Assembly: GCF_019175285.1 (NCBI RefSeq)
Contig: NC_056524.1
Location: 95,427,080 to 95,491,079, forward strand
Direction: 5' to 3'
Source: Sceloporus undulatus
Lineage: Eukaryota; Chordata; Lepidosauria; Squamata; Phrynosomatidae
DNA length: 64,000 bases
The position numbers and the translations under genes were made by a program. Each line of letters opens with the position of its first letter. Within the stretch, counting starts at the first letter, position 1. The notes below the pieces were generated by a model. It was not told the origin of the DNA and searched no databases. It saw only the letters and a list, made by a program, of their open reading frames with translations. Shown one piece after another: positions 10,529-23,075 of the stretch.

Positions 10529-12689
10529 TACTAAAAGAAAAGAGTTCAGGACGGATGGACTTTCTCAAAAGGGAGATACTGAAGGCACAATCTCAACAGT
10601 TCCAGTGAAAAGAAAAATGGGAGGGTCTCAAGAAACCAGGATGGATGACTAAGAACTTTCAACCAACTAAGTTTGAAATGGAACATGTATAAGAAATGAA
10701 AAAGGGGGAAATCACAAAAAAGGAATTCAAAGAAATAGCAGCAGTGCAGGGTAAAGTCAGAAAAGCTAAAGCGCAGAATGATCAGACTTGCTAGAGAGGT
10801 TAAAGACAACAAAAGCTTTTTTGGATATGTCCACAGCAAAAGGAAGAAGAAGGAAAGATAGGGCCACTGCGTGGAGATGGCAAAATGTTAACAGGACAGA
10901 GAAAAGGCAGAATTACTCAAACCTTCTTGTCCCTCAGTCTTCTCAGAAAAAGAAAAGGGTGCTCAACCTGAGGATAATGAGCAGAGGACAGAATAGGGGA
11001 ATTCAGCACAGAAATAGTAAAGATAGTAGAGGAACACCTTTTAATCTAAATGAATTTAAGTTCTCCGGGACCAAGTGAACTCCATCCAGGGTATTAAAGA
11101 ACTGGCAAATGTAATATCGGAGCCATGGCAAAATCTTTGAAAACTCCTGCAAAACAGGAGAGATCCCAGCAGACTGGGAGGGCAAACGTGTCCCCATCTT
11201 CAAAAAGGGGAAAAAAAGAGGAATCCCAACAATTATCGTCCAGTTAGTCTGACATCAATACCAGGAAATTCTGGAGCAGATCATTAAACAAAGAGTCTGT
11301 GAACATCTAGATGGCAATTTCCATAATCACAAAAACTCAACATGGTTTCAGAAGAAACAAGTCATGCCAGACAATCTAATCTCTTTCTTTGATAAAATTA
11401 CCAGCTTGGTAGATGAAGGGAAGCTGTGGATATAGTAATCTTGATTCATCTAAGGCCTTTGCAAGGTTTCCCATGACATCTTGCAAACAAGCTTGTAAAA
11501 TGTGGACTAGAAGGGAACTGTTACATGGATTTGTAATGGTTGACCGGCCGAACCCAAAGGGGCTCAACATGGCTCCTTTCATCCTGGAGAAAGTGACCAG
11601 TGGGTTCCACAGGGCTCTGTCCTGGGCCCAGTGCTATTCAACATCTTTATCAATGACCTGGATGACAGAATTGGGAGCATACTTATCAAATTTGCAGATG
11701 ACCCTAAATTAGGAGGAATAGCAATACCCCAGAGGACAGGATCAAGATCCAAATGACCTGAAAGACAGAAAGCTGGGCCAAAGCAACAAAATGAATTCAA
11801 CATGGAGAAATGTAAGGTACTGCACTTAGGGCGGAAAAATAAAATGCACAGATATTGGATGGGTGACACCTGCTGAATGAAACTACTGTGAAAGGATCAG
11901 GAGTCCAAGTAGACACAAGTTGAACATGAGTGAACAGTGTGATGCGGCAGCTAAAAAGGCCAATGCAATTTAGGCTGCATCAATAGAAGTATAGTGTCTA
12001 GATCAAGAGAGTAATAGTGCCACTGTATTCTGCTTTGGTCAGGCCCCACCTAGATATTGTGTCCAGTTCTGGGCGCCACAATTCAAAAGGACATTGAGAA
12101 ACTGGAGCGTGTCCAAAGGAGGGCGACAAAAATGGTGAAGGGTCGGAAACCATGCCCATGAGAACGACTTAGGGAGGCGGGATGTTTTAGCCTGGAGAAA
12201 AGAAGGTTAAGAGGGATATGATAGCCCGTTTAAATATTTGAAAGGATGTCATATTGAAGAGGGAGCAAGCTTGTTTTCTGCTGCTCCAGAGAACAGGACC
12301 CCGAACAATGGATGCAAGCTGCAGGAAAAGAGATTCCACCTGAACATTATTAGGAGGAACTTCCTGACAGTTAGGGCTGTTCGACAATGGAATGCACTCC
12401 CTCGGAGGGTGATAGAGTCTCCTTCCTTGGAGGTCTTTAAACAGAGGCTGGATGGCCATCTGTCAGGGCTGCTTTGATTTGGATTTCCTGCATGGCAGGG
12501 GGTTGGACTGGATGGCCCTAGTGGTCTCTACGATTCTATGATTCTATGATTCTATGATTCTTCAGATAAAGATGGTACAGAGTTGATGCAGGAAAAGGAA
12601 TGTGATGTTGAGGTCACAGGTATTTTGTTTCTTTCAGTGTTACATAAAGACAGTTATAATTCAAAAGGCTGAGAAGTGGCAAAAACAGA

Positions 12690-12900
12690 GGTCCAAAACA
12701 CACTGCAGAAATAATCCAGTTTGAGATCACTTTAAGTGCGCTGGCTCAATGCTATGGAATCCTGGGAACTGTGGTTTATTGTGGCACCTGAACGCTCTGA
12801 CAGGAATAGCTAAAAGTACTGTTCCCAGAATTCCCTAGCATTGAGCCAGGGCAGTTAAAATGGTCTCAAACTAGATTATTTCTGCAGTGTGTTATGGACC
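12690..12900. mobile_element. Palindromic MITE (GGTCCAAAACACACTGCAG type)
   Basis: The two ends are inverted copies: GGTCCAAAACACACTGCAG on the left, and GGTCCATAACACACTGCAG as the reverse complement of the right end. The interior is also foldback (CCTGGGAACTG and its partner). Relatives are at 26445-26700, 26984-27186, 27419-27627 and 27628-27690. Confidence 0.75.
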
Positions 12901-14109
12901 AGGGTCAAGAAAAAAAGGGCCATAACATTTCAGTTCTCCAGTACTGCCTAAAACTCTCTTCTTTGGAATCACAGTCTCCCTGCATTTGTTTAAGACATGG
13001 AAAATCGCTGTAATAGCATTATTTTATTGTGGAGAAGCTGCCTGGCTTCTTACAATGTGTGATTTGTGAGTTTAAACATACTGGAATCAGCTTTAATTTA
13101 TTTGAAGATGTGAATATTTTGACAGAGGTCAGCAAATTGTGGCTGGGTGGACTTGCTAGCCAAACCAAAACAAATGCTTAAAAACCACACAGCTGTAAAA
13201 ATCTGTAACATAAATCAATGTAATTGCAAAACATAATTGTAAAAAGAAAACTCAGTTCATGACAATAGAATACCCAGCCAGTCATTTTGGCAAAGTTGTT
13301 CAGTGTTTCAGTTGATTTACTTCCCTGCCCCAAGATCTTTAGGACTAATCATTCCTGACTCCTACTTGTACTGTTTAATGTTTCAAAGCATTGGCAGGTT
13401 TTTCTCACAATTATGATTGTAACAGGAAGTTTACTGAGGAATATACATGAAAACAGGATATCATCTAGAAGTTTTGCATACATTTTGTGGTTTACTTTTG
13501 ATATTTCACTATCTTTCTTTTCCATATTTGGTTCAGCATTCCACACAATGTTTCTGTAAAATACTGATTTACTCCTCACATTGTTGTAAATAACTTCATG
13601 TTTGTACCTTTTTATCCATTTTGCTTTTACATACATTTAGAATAGATTCTCAGCAGCCTGGATATTCAGTTCCATGTTTTCTTTCTATAATCATGTTGTT
13701 GTAGTTACATTTATTTATGCTATATATTTTGCAGTTGTGTGCCTTGTAAGCAGTTTCATTGATCTCTTTATCTGGCTGCTGCATCTCTATTAATTTGGAT
13801 TTAGCAATCATACACTATTCCTTCTAGCTAGTTATAAAGCTCAGTTATACTGGGCTGTCACCAATAAAAATGAGTTTTGTTTAGAAATTAGCCGTGATGT
13901 ACAAAACTATGTTGATAAAAGAAAAAACTATTTTGGTTTGTGTTGGTTGGTCTGCTTGTTTTTTTGTAAAAGAGTCTAGACAAATTATAATGCAAGCCTT
14001 ATCACTGAACCCTATATTCTCTGTTTCTACAAAAGGAAGAGCCAAAATGTTTTGTCATTATTTAACAATTACTTATATTGAAGTTTCTGTTTTGGAGTAA
14101 TTGTTAGTG
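12901..14109. other. Intergenic, no gene seen
   Basis: AT-rich sequence with only short open frames. I recognise no domain and no clear repeat in this stretch. Confidence 0.5.
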
Positions 14110-15280
14110 AAATTTCAAGATTTGGTCACCAGTTTAGATGGCAGGAACGTTGTGGATGCCATTTATCTGGTTTCAGCAAAGCATTTCACGAGGCCTCCTG
14201 TAATATTTTGATTAACAAATTGATTAAATGTGGAGTAGGTGAGAATAATGTCAGATGGGTCCATACTTGGTTGGAAAACCATGCTGCATTTCAGAGTGGA
14301 ATGAAATCTCAAGTGGAGTGCCTTGGGATTCTGTCCTAGAGCCAATAATCATCAACATTTTTATCAGTTACTTAGATGATGAAATGCAGAGTATCCCTAT
14401 CAAGTTTGCAGATGACACAAAACTGGAAAGGGTGGCTAATTTGAAGAAAGGAACAGAACGGAGGTTTATAGGTAAACTAGAAAACTGAGCAGAAATTAAT
14501 AAAATGTAATTCAATAAAGACAAATGCAAAAGTCTACACTTAGGCTACAAAAATGCACAAGCTACAAAGGGGGATACTTGGTACAGCAGGACCACAGGCA
14601 AAAAGGACCATGGGATAATATTTGAACAGAAACTGAACATGAGCCAGTGGTGTGATGCTACAGCAAAGAAGGCTAATTCTATTTTAGCCTGCAATAATAC
14701 AAGCATAGTTTCCAAATCAAAGGAAATAATAGTTACATTATATTCTGTGCTGATCAGATCTCATCTGGAGTACTGTGCTCAGTTCTGGGTATCTCATTTT
14801 AAGGGCAATGAGAATAAGAGGTGTGGTGAACAAAAACATATGAGGAAAAGTTGAAGGAGCTAGGCATGTTCTAATTAGTGAAATAGAGCTGGCACAATTA
14901 TCTATTGTTTTTATGTATAGCGCTGTGCAAATCTACAGCGCTAAATAAATAAATAAATAAATACACCCTGAATATCCCAAGAGCTTCCACAGAGAGAAGG
15001 GTACAGGCTGGTTTTCTTCTTCCCTAGAGGGTAGGACCAGGTCTAATGGTTTGAAGTTACAGGAGAACAGATTTTGATTAAACATTAGAAGGAACCTCTT
15101 GACAGTTAGAGCAGTTCAACAATGGAACCATGAAGCCTAGAGAGATTGTGGCTATCTCCTTCCTTGGACATCTTCAAAAAGAGGCTAGACAGTTACTTGT
15201 TAGGGATGCTTTAGCTGGAGATACTGCATTGAGCAAGGGACTGGATTCTGTGGCAGACTGGATGACACATCACCCAAACC
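14110..15280 (+). mobile_element. Old CR1 LINE fragment (RT C-terminal half)
   Basis: Recognisable CR1 pieces in order are KAFHEA-like, [67 protein letters not shown] and the 3' region. It is clearly more diverged than the copy at 18404. A short AAAT-tailed sequence at about 14895-14963 interrupts it. Confidence 0.75.
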
Positions 15281-15438
15281 GTTGTTATGGTGCAGACAAA
15301 CTGGATAACATCAGCACATTCAGTACCAGACCCAGGCCATACCCCTCTTACTATGCATTAAGATCCATCCCTGTTTGCTCTGGGTCTTCCTGGAAAATCT
15401 GCAGCCCTTCATTCTGATTCCAGGCAGCTGTTTGACCT

Positions 15439-15597
15439 GAGAATGGAGAAAGAGAATGATTTCCAGTCAGCAAAGGGGTCAGGCAAGCCTGCTCTCCATA
15501 CAATGTTTTCTGCATATACATTGAATAGATAGGATGATTGTATGCAGCCTTGCCTGACCCCTTTGCTGACTGGAAATCATTCTCTTTCTCCATTCTC
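15439..15597. repeat. Perfect 49-nt inverted repeat with 61-nt spacer
   Basis: The arms at 15439-15487 and 15549-15597 are exact reverse complements by direct reading. The right arm is in register with an RTE/BovB-like sequence continuing to 16115, so the left arm looks like an inverted copy. Confidence 0.9.
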
Positions 15598-16115
15598 GGG
15601 TCTGATGGCAGCTTCTTCTCCTGAATATAGGTTATGCATCAGGATAACCAAATATAGTGGTACTCTCATATCTTTGACAGTATTCCATAGCTATTCATGT
15701 TCTATGCAGTAAATGGCTTTGCTGTAGTCAATTAAGCACATGCAGATTTCTTTTCAAAATCCCTGTTGAGTTCCATTATCCATCATATGTTTGTAATGTG
15801 ATCCCTACTGCCTCTTCTTTTCCTAAAACCAGCTTGCACCTCTGGAATTTCCCACTCCATATATGGTATGAGCCTTTGCTGTAGAATTTTGAGCATGACT
15901 TTGGTTGCATGGGAAGTTAGTGCAATGGTCCTAAAGGTATTGCAATTATTTGTGTCTCCTTTTTTGTGTACAGGAATGTATATTGATCATTTCCAGTCCA
16001 TGGGCCATTGCTTTGTTTCTCATATTAGTTGGCATATTTTAGTTAGAGCTGAACTTGATTCTGCCTCTGTGGATGGTTGCAGTTCTGTTGGTATCTGTAC
16101 TATCTGTTCCTGGTG
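15530..16115 (-). mobile_element. RTE/BovB-like LINE fragment, minus strand
   Basis: Read on the minus strand the sequence corresponds to the RTE reverse-transcriptase region (a consensus I recall as KVMLKILQ, CFIDYSKAFDCV and related blocks). On the + strand the signature blocks GGCTTTGCTGTAGTCAATTA and CCAGCTTGCACCTCTGGAA are visible. Broken by many changes. Confidence 0.65.
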
Positions 16116-16119
16116 AGCT

Positions 16120-17400
16120 TCTCTATAAAAACAACATTCCAAATTAAAGTCCACTGCTTCATATTTGTATAGCAATTACCTCATAAGGGATATTATATAC
16201 TATCCAATAAATTAAAGACACAGTCTTAACTATCTCATTGTTACTTAACCAATTGTTTTTTATCCCAAATATGCATATTATTTATTTTCTTGGTTTGGAA
16301 TCTTACAGTTCCAGAGTTTAAACTGTTAATCCCACAGTGATCACAGCCACTATCTGTTAAACCCTGACTTTATTTCTATGGCAACCCTTTTGTGCCTGTG
16401 AGTGACTGCTGATCCTGGAAAAATCCTCTCATCCACAGAAAATGTCAAGCTATGTTTTGATTTTGCAATCATGGTCTATTTGGGGGGGGGGGGACAGAGG
16501 ATTCCCTCTGAAATAAAATAGCAGCAGCAACCACAACAGTGCTCTGCATGGTTCTAGTAAGAAGGAGCTAGCTTCAGTTATATTGTGGTGGTGCTATCAA
16601 CAACAGTGAAAGACTGAGAAGATTGAATCAGTGTCCCTATGATTCCCAGTTTAAAAACAAACTAAATGTTTATGCTTTAACGGTAGGAAACCATGGCACC
16701 TCTCATCGTCCTTTTACAATCTTTCACTTGTATGCCACACTCCTGCCCAAGGAAAATTTTGCCTGGCAAGGATGTAGCAGCCTGGGCATTTCAACCCCCA
16801 ACAGGCATCACTACAGACAGCCCAATTCAAGGCAAGAGCCTATTCCTATCTTATGGCAACAGTAACAACAATTTAATTCATTATGTGTGTGACTCTACCA
16901 AAGCTCCAAAATCATGAAATGTAGACAAGTGACATTGCCATGGGTAGAAGTATCCTGGAAGGTGCATTTTAGGATTATTCTTTGTAAAAAAAAAATACTT
17001 ATTAGTTAACTTTAGCTAATTAAAACCTGCCTGCAGTCCCAACTTCAACAACTATGTGCCATACCTTCTCCAACCATAAGAAACAAAAGTAGAGGGAGAG
17101 CTTGGAGTTTCATTTCTCCACAGTGTCTCTAGGCAACTCCATGATATGCATTTGTCTGCAGTACTCCCAAACTCTGCAAATAGAAGGGAAAGGGGGGGGG
17201 GAGCTAAAAAGAAGCAGTGGAAATAAAGAACACTATGGTACATGGAGACTAAGATGTTTCTAAACCAACCAGGTTTAATAATTCTCTAGTGTGGAGTAAT
17301 TTCTTTCATTGTTTTGCATCACTTGATGCTTCATCTCTTGAGTTGGTCATTACAGTATTTATTTATAAAATATTGGTTAATAAATGATGTCATTATTCAG
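16120..17400. other. Intergenic, no gene seen
   Basis: A G-run at 16483-16492 and only short ORFs. No repeat or gene recognised. Confidence 0.45.
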
Positions 17401-17411
17401 GAACCACTGTA

Positions 17412-17459
<48 letters not shown>

Positions 17460-18240
17460 CTTTATTTATAAAGCACTGTACATTTACACAGCGCTCTACA
17501 TACAATCTTTTTAATTAGACGGTTCCCTGCCCTCAGGCTTACAATCTAAAAAGACATGACATAAAAGGAGAAGGGAAAGGTGGTGGGGCTAGTAGGCTAA
17601 TACATATAAAGTACATAGCAATACAGGAAATGGTTCGATAAAACAGGCATCAAAAGAACATCAAATAGCAAATGCCAATTATGCAATGCCTGGGAACGCT
17701 TCTCTGAACAGGATGGTATTCAACTCTGTTTTGAAGCTGGTTAAAGAAGTGATGGCCCTTGCTCAAGGGGGAAGAAGGTTACAGGAGTGAGGGGCAGCAA
17801 GTGAAAAGGGGCGAATCCGAGATGGGGCAGAGGAAATCCTGGGCTGGGACAGCAGACCTTGACTACCAGAACGAAGGGCCCTCTGGGAAGGTGAGGACAA
17901 AGAAGGTCTGATAAGTAAGGAGGGGCCAGCCCATGGAGGGCTTTAAACGTTGACAGCAGGAGCTTGTACTGAATACGGAAAGGGAGGGGGAGCCAGTGAA
18001 GGGATGCCAACACAGGAGAGATGTGGTCAGAGCGGTGGGTGGAAGTGATAAAGCGTGCAGCTGAATGCTGGACAGAGATTAAAGGACGGAGGTGAGAAAG
18101 AGGAAGCCCAGCCAGGAGGACGTTACAGTAATCGAGTCGCGAGACCACAAGGGCATGGACCAGGATCTTGGCAGTAGAGGTGGAGAGATATGGTCAGATT
18201 TTAGCAATATTGTACAAAAAGAATCGACAAGCCTTGGGAA
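17412..18240 (-). mobile_element. L2-type LINE 3' fragment with (ATT)n tail
   Basis: The minus strand encodes AKILVHALVVSRLDYCNVLL, then GLPLSHLRPLISVQHSAARF and HISPVLASLHWLPLPFRIQY, the conserved L2/CR1-clade RT C terminus. The element ends at the ATT repeat 17412-17456, which is its 3' tail. Confidence 0.8.
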
Positions 18241-18403
18241 CATGGCTTCAGAATAATGAAAGAGATCTCTCTCTTTTCTTTTGTTCTGTTTTAAACAAAA
18301 GCCAATTAAATTATTTAACTTCCATCTTTGTGCTTTTCCAGACTGAGAGTATGGTTTCATTTGCACTGAAATGTTTGTCAGCTAAGTGCTTGGGACATGA
18401 CAA

Positions 18404-19585
18404 GATTACAAGATTGTTTGCTGTGAGTATAGCATATCTTGATTTCACCAAGGCCTTTGACAAGGTTCCCCATGACATTCGTGCAAACAAGCTTGTAAAA
18501 TGTGGTCTGGACAACATAACTGTTACATGGATTTGTAATTGGTTGACTGGCTAAACCCAAAGGGTGCTCAACAAAGGCTCATTTTCATCCTGGAGAGAAG
18601 TGACTAGTGGGGTCCCACAGGGCTCTGTCCTGGGCCCAGTGCTATTCAACATCTTTATCAATGACTTGGATGACAGAACTGGGGGCATACTTATCAAATT
18701 TGCAGATGATACCAAACTAGGAGGAGTAGCTAATACCCCAGAGGACAGGATCAAAATTCAAAATGACCTGAATAGATTAGAAAGCTGGGCCAAAGCTAAC
18801 AAAATGAATTTCAACACAGAGAAATATAAGGTACTGCACTTAGGGTGGAAAAATGAATTGCACAGATATAGGATGGGGGACACAAGGCTGAACGAGAGTA
18901 TGTGTGAAAGGCATTTGGGAGTCTAAGTAGACCACAAATTGAACATGAGTCAACAGTGTGATGCGGCAGCTAAAAAGGCCAATGCGATTTTAGGCTACAT
19001 CAATAGAAGTATTGTGTCTAGATCAAGGGAAGCAATAGTGCCACTCTATTCTGCTTTGGTCAGGCCCCACCTGGAATATTGTGTCCAGTTCTGGGCGCCA
19101 CAATTCAGAAAGGACATTGAGAAACTGGAGCGTGTCCAAAGGAGGGCGACAAAAATGGTGAAGGGTCTGGAAACCATGCCCTATGAGGAACGACTTAGGG
19201 AGCTGGGGATGTTTAGCCTGGAGAAAAGAAGGTTAAGAGGTGATATGATAGCCCTGTTTAAATATTTGAAAGGATGTCATATTGAAGAAGGAGCAAGCTT
19301 GTTTTCTGCTGCTCCAGAAAACAGGACCCAGAACAATGGATGCAAGCTCCAGGAGAAGACATTCCACCTCAATATTAGGAAGAACTTCCTGACTGTAAGG
19401 GCTGTTCGACAGTGGAACACACTCCCTCAGAGTGTAGTGGAGTCTCTTTCCTTGGAGGTCTTCAAACAGAGGTTGGATGGCCATCTGTCAAGATGTTTTG
19501 ATTGAGTGTTCCTGCATGGCTGGGGATTGGACTGGATGGCCCTTATGGTCTCTTCCAACTCTATGATTCTATGATTCTATTTTTG
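18404..19585 (+). mobile_element. CR1 LINE 3' fragment, best preserved copy
   Basis: Two long frames at 18564-18926 and 18939-19505 encode [45 protein letters not shown], then [35 protein letters not shown] and [16 protein letters not shown], ending in the CR1 3' end with ATTCTATG repeats near 19560-19580. One in-frame stop separates the two frames. It is 5'-truncated. Confidence 0.9.
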
Positions 19586-20175
19586 TAGTTATTTAATATG
19601 AAATCAATGCATTTTGCTAGTATCAAGAAGTAGAAGTAATATAACACTATTCAAATGTTTCGGTTCTGTTTGTGCTATATTTCAGTATTGGCTCATTCCA
19701 GCAAAAATGTTCATATAACTTTTGGTGTTCATATACACTTTGGATTATTGTACAGATATATAAACTTTCCTTTTTCTTTTTCCTGGGTCAGATGTCTATA
19801 AATTAGTTTAAAGACAGCTAAATACAAGACATCGAATGAAGTTAGATGACTATAACTACGTACAGTTTGTGAAGTCACTTAGTTTTTCCCCAGTTTGGCA
19901 TAAACTAACATCAAAAGCCCCACTCTCTTTCCTCATGCATTAAAAGTACACTGTTCAGAACAAAGTTATGCTGCTTGCTGTCATCATTTTAGAATTTCTT
20001 ATTCATCTCTATTACAGTATTCTTCTGAATAATTCATACATGAGTTGTCAGTCCATGAAATAGACTGAATGGAAACTATTTGAAAGATGAAAACAAAATA
20101 TTTCATTTTCACTATTTAGAAGAAATTATAAGCTGAAAGGTTAGTAACACTTTTCTATGTGCAGATAAGCTAACT
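19586..20175. other. Intergenic, no gene seen
   Basis: AT-rich sequence without recognisable genes or repeats. Confidence 0.45.
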
Positions 20176-20312
20176 ATTCTCTCCTTCCTTGGAGGTCTTT
20201 AAGCAGAGGCTGGATGGCCATCTGTTGGGGATGCTTTGATTTGGATTTCCTGCATGGCAGGGGGTTGGACTGGATGGCCCGTGCTGTCTCTTCCAACTCT
20301 ATGACTCTATTG
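20176..20312 (+). mobile_element. CR1 3'-terminal fragment
   Basis: It matches the 3' end of the copies at 12420-12540 and 19440-19580: CTTGGAGGTCTTTAAGCAGA, GATGGCCATCTGTTGG and GGTTGGACTGGATGGCCC. Confidence 0.9.
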
Positions 20313-20404
20313 AATATCAAAAAGATTAAGATTAAATGTGTAACGATCGGTTCAGCGAAAACCTGATAGATCTATGTGAACTCCAATAACAACTGTTAAT
20401 CCCA

Positions 20405-20900
20405 TTCAGGGATTGAACACATAGGCCAAAAGGCCTATATTGCCCCTGGATTGGCATAGTTCTTATGAATGATGCAAGTCAATAGACCTGGGCCAGGATT
20501 GGCAAGTCTGATCATTCTGGACTAACTCTTGCTCAAAAGGCCCTTAGCACAGTCTAAAAAGACTGGTTGTTTACAGCTGAGTTTCCAGCAAGCTACATGG
20601 GCATGCACCCCCTTACCTGTTGCCACATCTGCATTCACTCTGCATGCTCCAGTTGCAACCTGTGATAAGGGTGTTGATGGTGCCTGGCCATGTGGGTGAA
20701 TCCAGGTACCCTATTTCTGCCCTTACAGGCCACAGCAGGGGCCTTCAGAGGAAATATGGTGACAGCTGCAGGTAAGGGGACAGACAACATTGGCAGCTCC
20801 ATGGCATGAAGCCATGGCAGCCTTGAGGTAGGAATGGGCCAGAACCATGGGTGGGACACCATGAGGTTGGCTCATGGTATCCCGGCTGTGCATATGGCCC
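20405..20900 (+). repeat. Interspersed repeat, copy 2 (pair with 4935-5394)
   Basis: Shares ordered blocks and orientation with the segment at 4935-5394. No coding signal. Confidence 0.5.
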
Positions 20901-22029
20901 CTAAAAGCCATTTGTAATATAATCTAATAGGTCTGCTCCTTTTAAGACTTGGCTTAATGTCAAGCTCCCTTACACAGCACTTAACCTTACTTTGGTCTCT
21001 TTCCTTCCTTCTTATCTTTACCACTGTGTAGATTATCGAATCCTCACATTTTTCCAAATGCTTGTGAATGAAAATATCAACAACAACAACAAAAAGAGCT
21101 TAAGAAATTCAATCTGCTTTGCAATTTTTTTTCCGGCTGTGCAAATATTTAGATAATTGAGCCATTAATAGACACTGTTTTGTGATAAAATCAGAGAGAC
21201 AGTCACAGCACTGTTGAAAGTGCTTCCCTTTATTGAGAAGAAAATAATTATCCAAAGTAAATATATTTGCCTTCAAGGACAAATCTTTTTGGTGAACAGT
21301 CAATCCATTAGCAGAGACTGTCAAAGGCTCTGTAGAGGATAATTTTTCCAGTTGCAGTACTGGGTATTTTTTCCTCCCCAATAAGAATAGTATATATTAA
21401 GTTGAATTACCCAATTCATCCGTCTTGTGCTGCTTAGGAGTTTTCTTCTGCCCAAGTGACCCTGGGCATCCTGGAATGCTTACCTTCTTTCCCACCTAAA
21501 GATCTTTATAAAAGGAGATGTTCTAGGCAGCATATTTTCACTTTTGAAGGTGTTTTGGAATTCTTAACTCTGTTCTTTGAGCTTGAGTCAATAAGGAAGA
21601 GTGAGAGGAATGTTAAATGAAGTGAATCTATCACCATCTTAAATCCAAATCTTGTTTTTCTTGTGTTTTTATTGACAAGAATAGGGATAGAGAGTTCTAG
21701 AATTTTCTTCCTCTTATGCCAGGGAGTAAATATATCTGAACTCTGGTTACTTTGGGAATATAATGTGAGAAAAATATATTTCTTATTGGCACATCAAGCA
21801 TATTATTGAATTGACTGGCTACAATAGCAAGTGAACCTGCTAGAACAGTCAGAAGAATTGACAAGTTATCACTTTATAATTCAAACTTTCTAAGGATAAA
21901 TTTTGACTTTGAGTTATGTCAACAACTGAGTTATGTCAATTTTAACCAATTTTAAACCAAATTCTAAATTTTTAACCAGTTTAACTGAGCTATGTCAATT
22001 TTTAACCAGTTTTAACCAATCTTGAAAAT
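20901..22029. other. Intergenic, no gene seen
   Basis: Contains an imperfect local repeat of (A/C)AACTGAG(T/C)TATGTCAAT with TTTTAACCA blocks at 21905-22020. Otherwise nothing recognised. Confidence 0.45.
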
Positions 22030-23075
22030 GCAGTTTACATGAAGGTGCCTTGTACTATATCTGGTGGTCCTGTGATAAAGCAAGAAAATACTGGAGACAA
22101 ATTCAAAAAGATAATGCAAAATATATTTAAATGTAGAATTGACTTAAGACCAGAAATGTTCTGTTGAGCATATTGAAGGTGAAATTTAAAAATATGATGC
22201 ATTACATGATTATAGCTGCAGGAATATTATTTGATAAATGCTAGAAAATTGACTACGGCCCGAGACAGATGGGCCAAAAGCGCCGTCTTGCCACTGAAAC
22301 TAGGGTTCTGGAGCGTGCAGCCTAATGGCAGTCCCCTGTCCACACAAGGACCTCCATCTTTACATAAGTGACTTAAAGCGTCCGCATGTCACTTACATCA
22401 CAAGTTCTCCAGTGATGCACTCGCAACCTAACCTGGATGCCACAAAAAGGACCCGGAAGAACCGTTTCTTTTTACTCCAGAGGGACGTCATGCGTTTTGG
22501 CGGCTGCATTGTCCCTCTGCACCTGCAGACTGCCATTTTTGGGCGGTCTGTACCGTGCCTACATTCCTACAGAACAAGACTGAAATGTTAAAGTTTATGA
22601 ACTGACTGAGATAGATAAATTAGTGGTGTTGATCAAAGAAAAAATGCTGATTTTTTCTTTTAAAGACTGGGAACTATTTTTACAGTATCTGAGGAAGAAA
22701 ACAGTTGCAGACTTGGAAGCGTGAAAGTTTTGGTTTTTTTGTAGGTCAAAAATGAGATATAAGTAAAATGATACTACTGAGAAAATTTATATATTGAGAA
22801 AATTTAAAATCTTTATGTTAGGGAAGTTGGGTATTGTTTGTGTTAGTTATGTTTAATTGGTATCTGTTGTTTTTTGTGTTATTGGTTTTATTTTTACTTA
22901 GTGAGAGTAAAATGGGGTTGGGGTTGGAGCATGGAGTTATTATTTTATATTAAATTGGAAAACGGTTTTAAATGTTATGTTTATAGCTGAACCTGGTTTT
23001 TTAATTTTTGCTTTTGGTATGGATTATTATTTGTTTGTTCATTTTTAAATTAATAAAAAAAAGTTTTTAAAAGAT
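22030..23075 (+). mobile_element. L1 LINE 3' fragment split by a TIR element
   Basis: The part before 22254 carries degraded L1 ORF2 C-terminal sequence (YYIWWSCDKARKYW-like, the zinc-knuckle region). The part after 22562 continues the ORF2 end and an AT-rich 3' UTR that finishes in AATTAATAAAAAAAAG near 23050-23065. The two parts flank the insertion at 22257-22559. Confidence 0.6.
22257..22559. mobile_element. GC-rich TIR element in L1, 3-bp duplication
   Basis: The left end is GGCCCGAGACAGATGGGCC and the right end reverse-complemented is GGCACGGTACAGACCGCCC. It is flanked by TAC on both sides (22254-22256 and 22560-22562). The 3-bp duplication and GG start would fit PIF/Harbinger, but this is inference. 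A relative is at 41225-41759. Confidence 0.55.

Larger units (their letters stand above)
8760..12561 (+). mobile_element. CR1 LINE, 5'-truncated, interrupted by a hAT element
   Basis: Endonuclease-domain remnants (VALYVRDIYLEEIQDI-like, then GVYYRPP) are near 8780-8930. Reverse-transcriptase remnants follow at 11100-11720 (GSVLGP-like, [14 protein letters not shown]) with the C-terminal RT region to 12480. The 3' end is ATTCTATG repeats at 12530-12561. Across the hAT insertion the CR1 frame is continuous at the target site. Many frameshifts make it inactive. The empty site reads SEILKEKSSGRMDFLK in one frame. Confidence 0.85.

Noticed and set aside
9190-10652. Several ORFs of 248-326 codons on both strands
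   Set aside because: They lie in a GC-rich minisatellite within a hAT element, and their composition is low complexity (Pro, Gly, Ala, Arg). Not genes.
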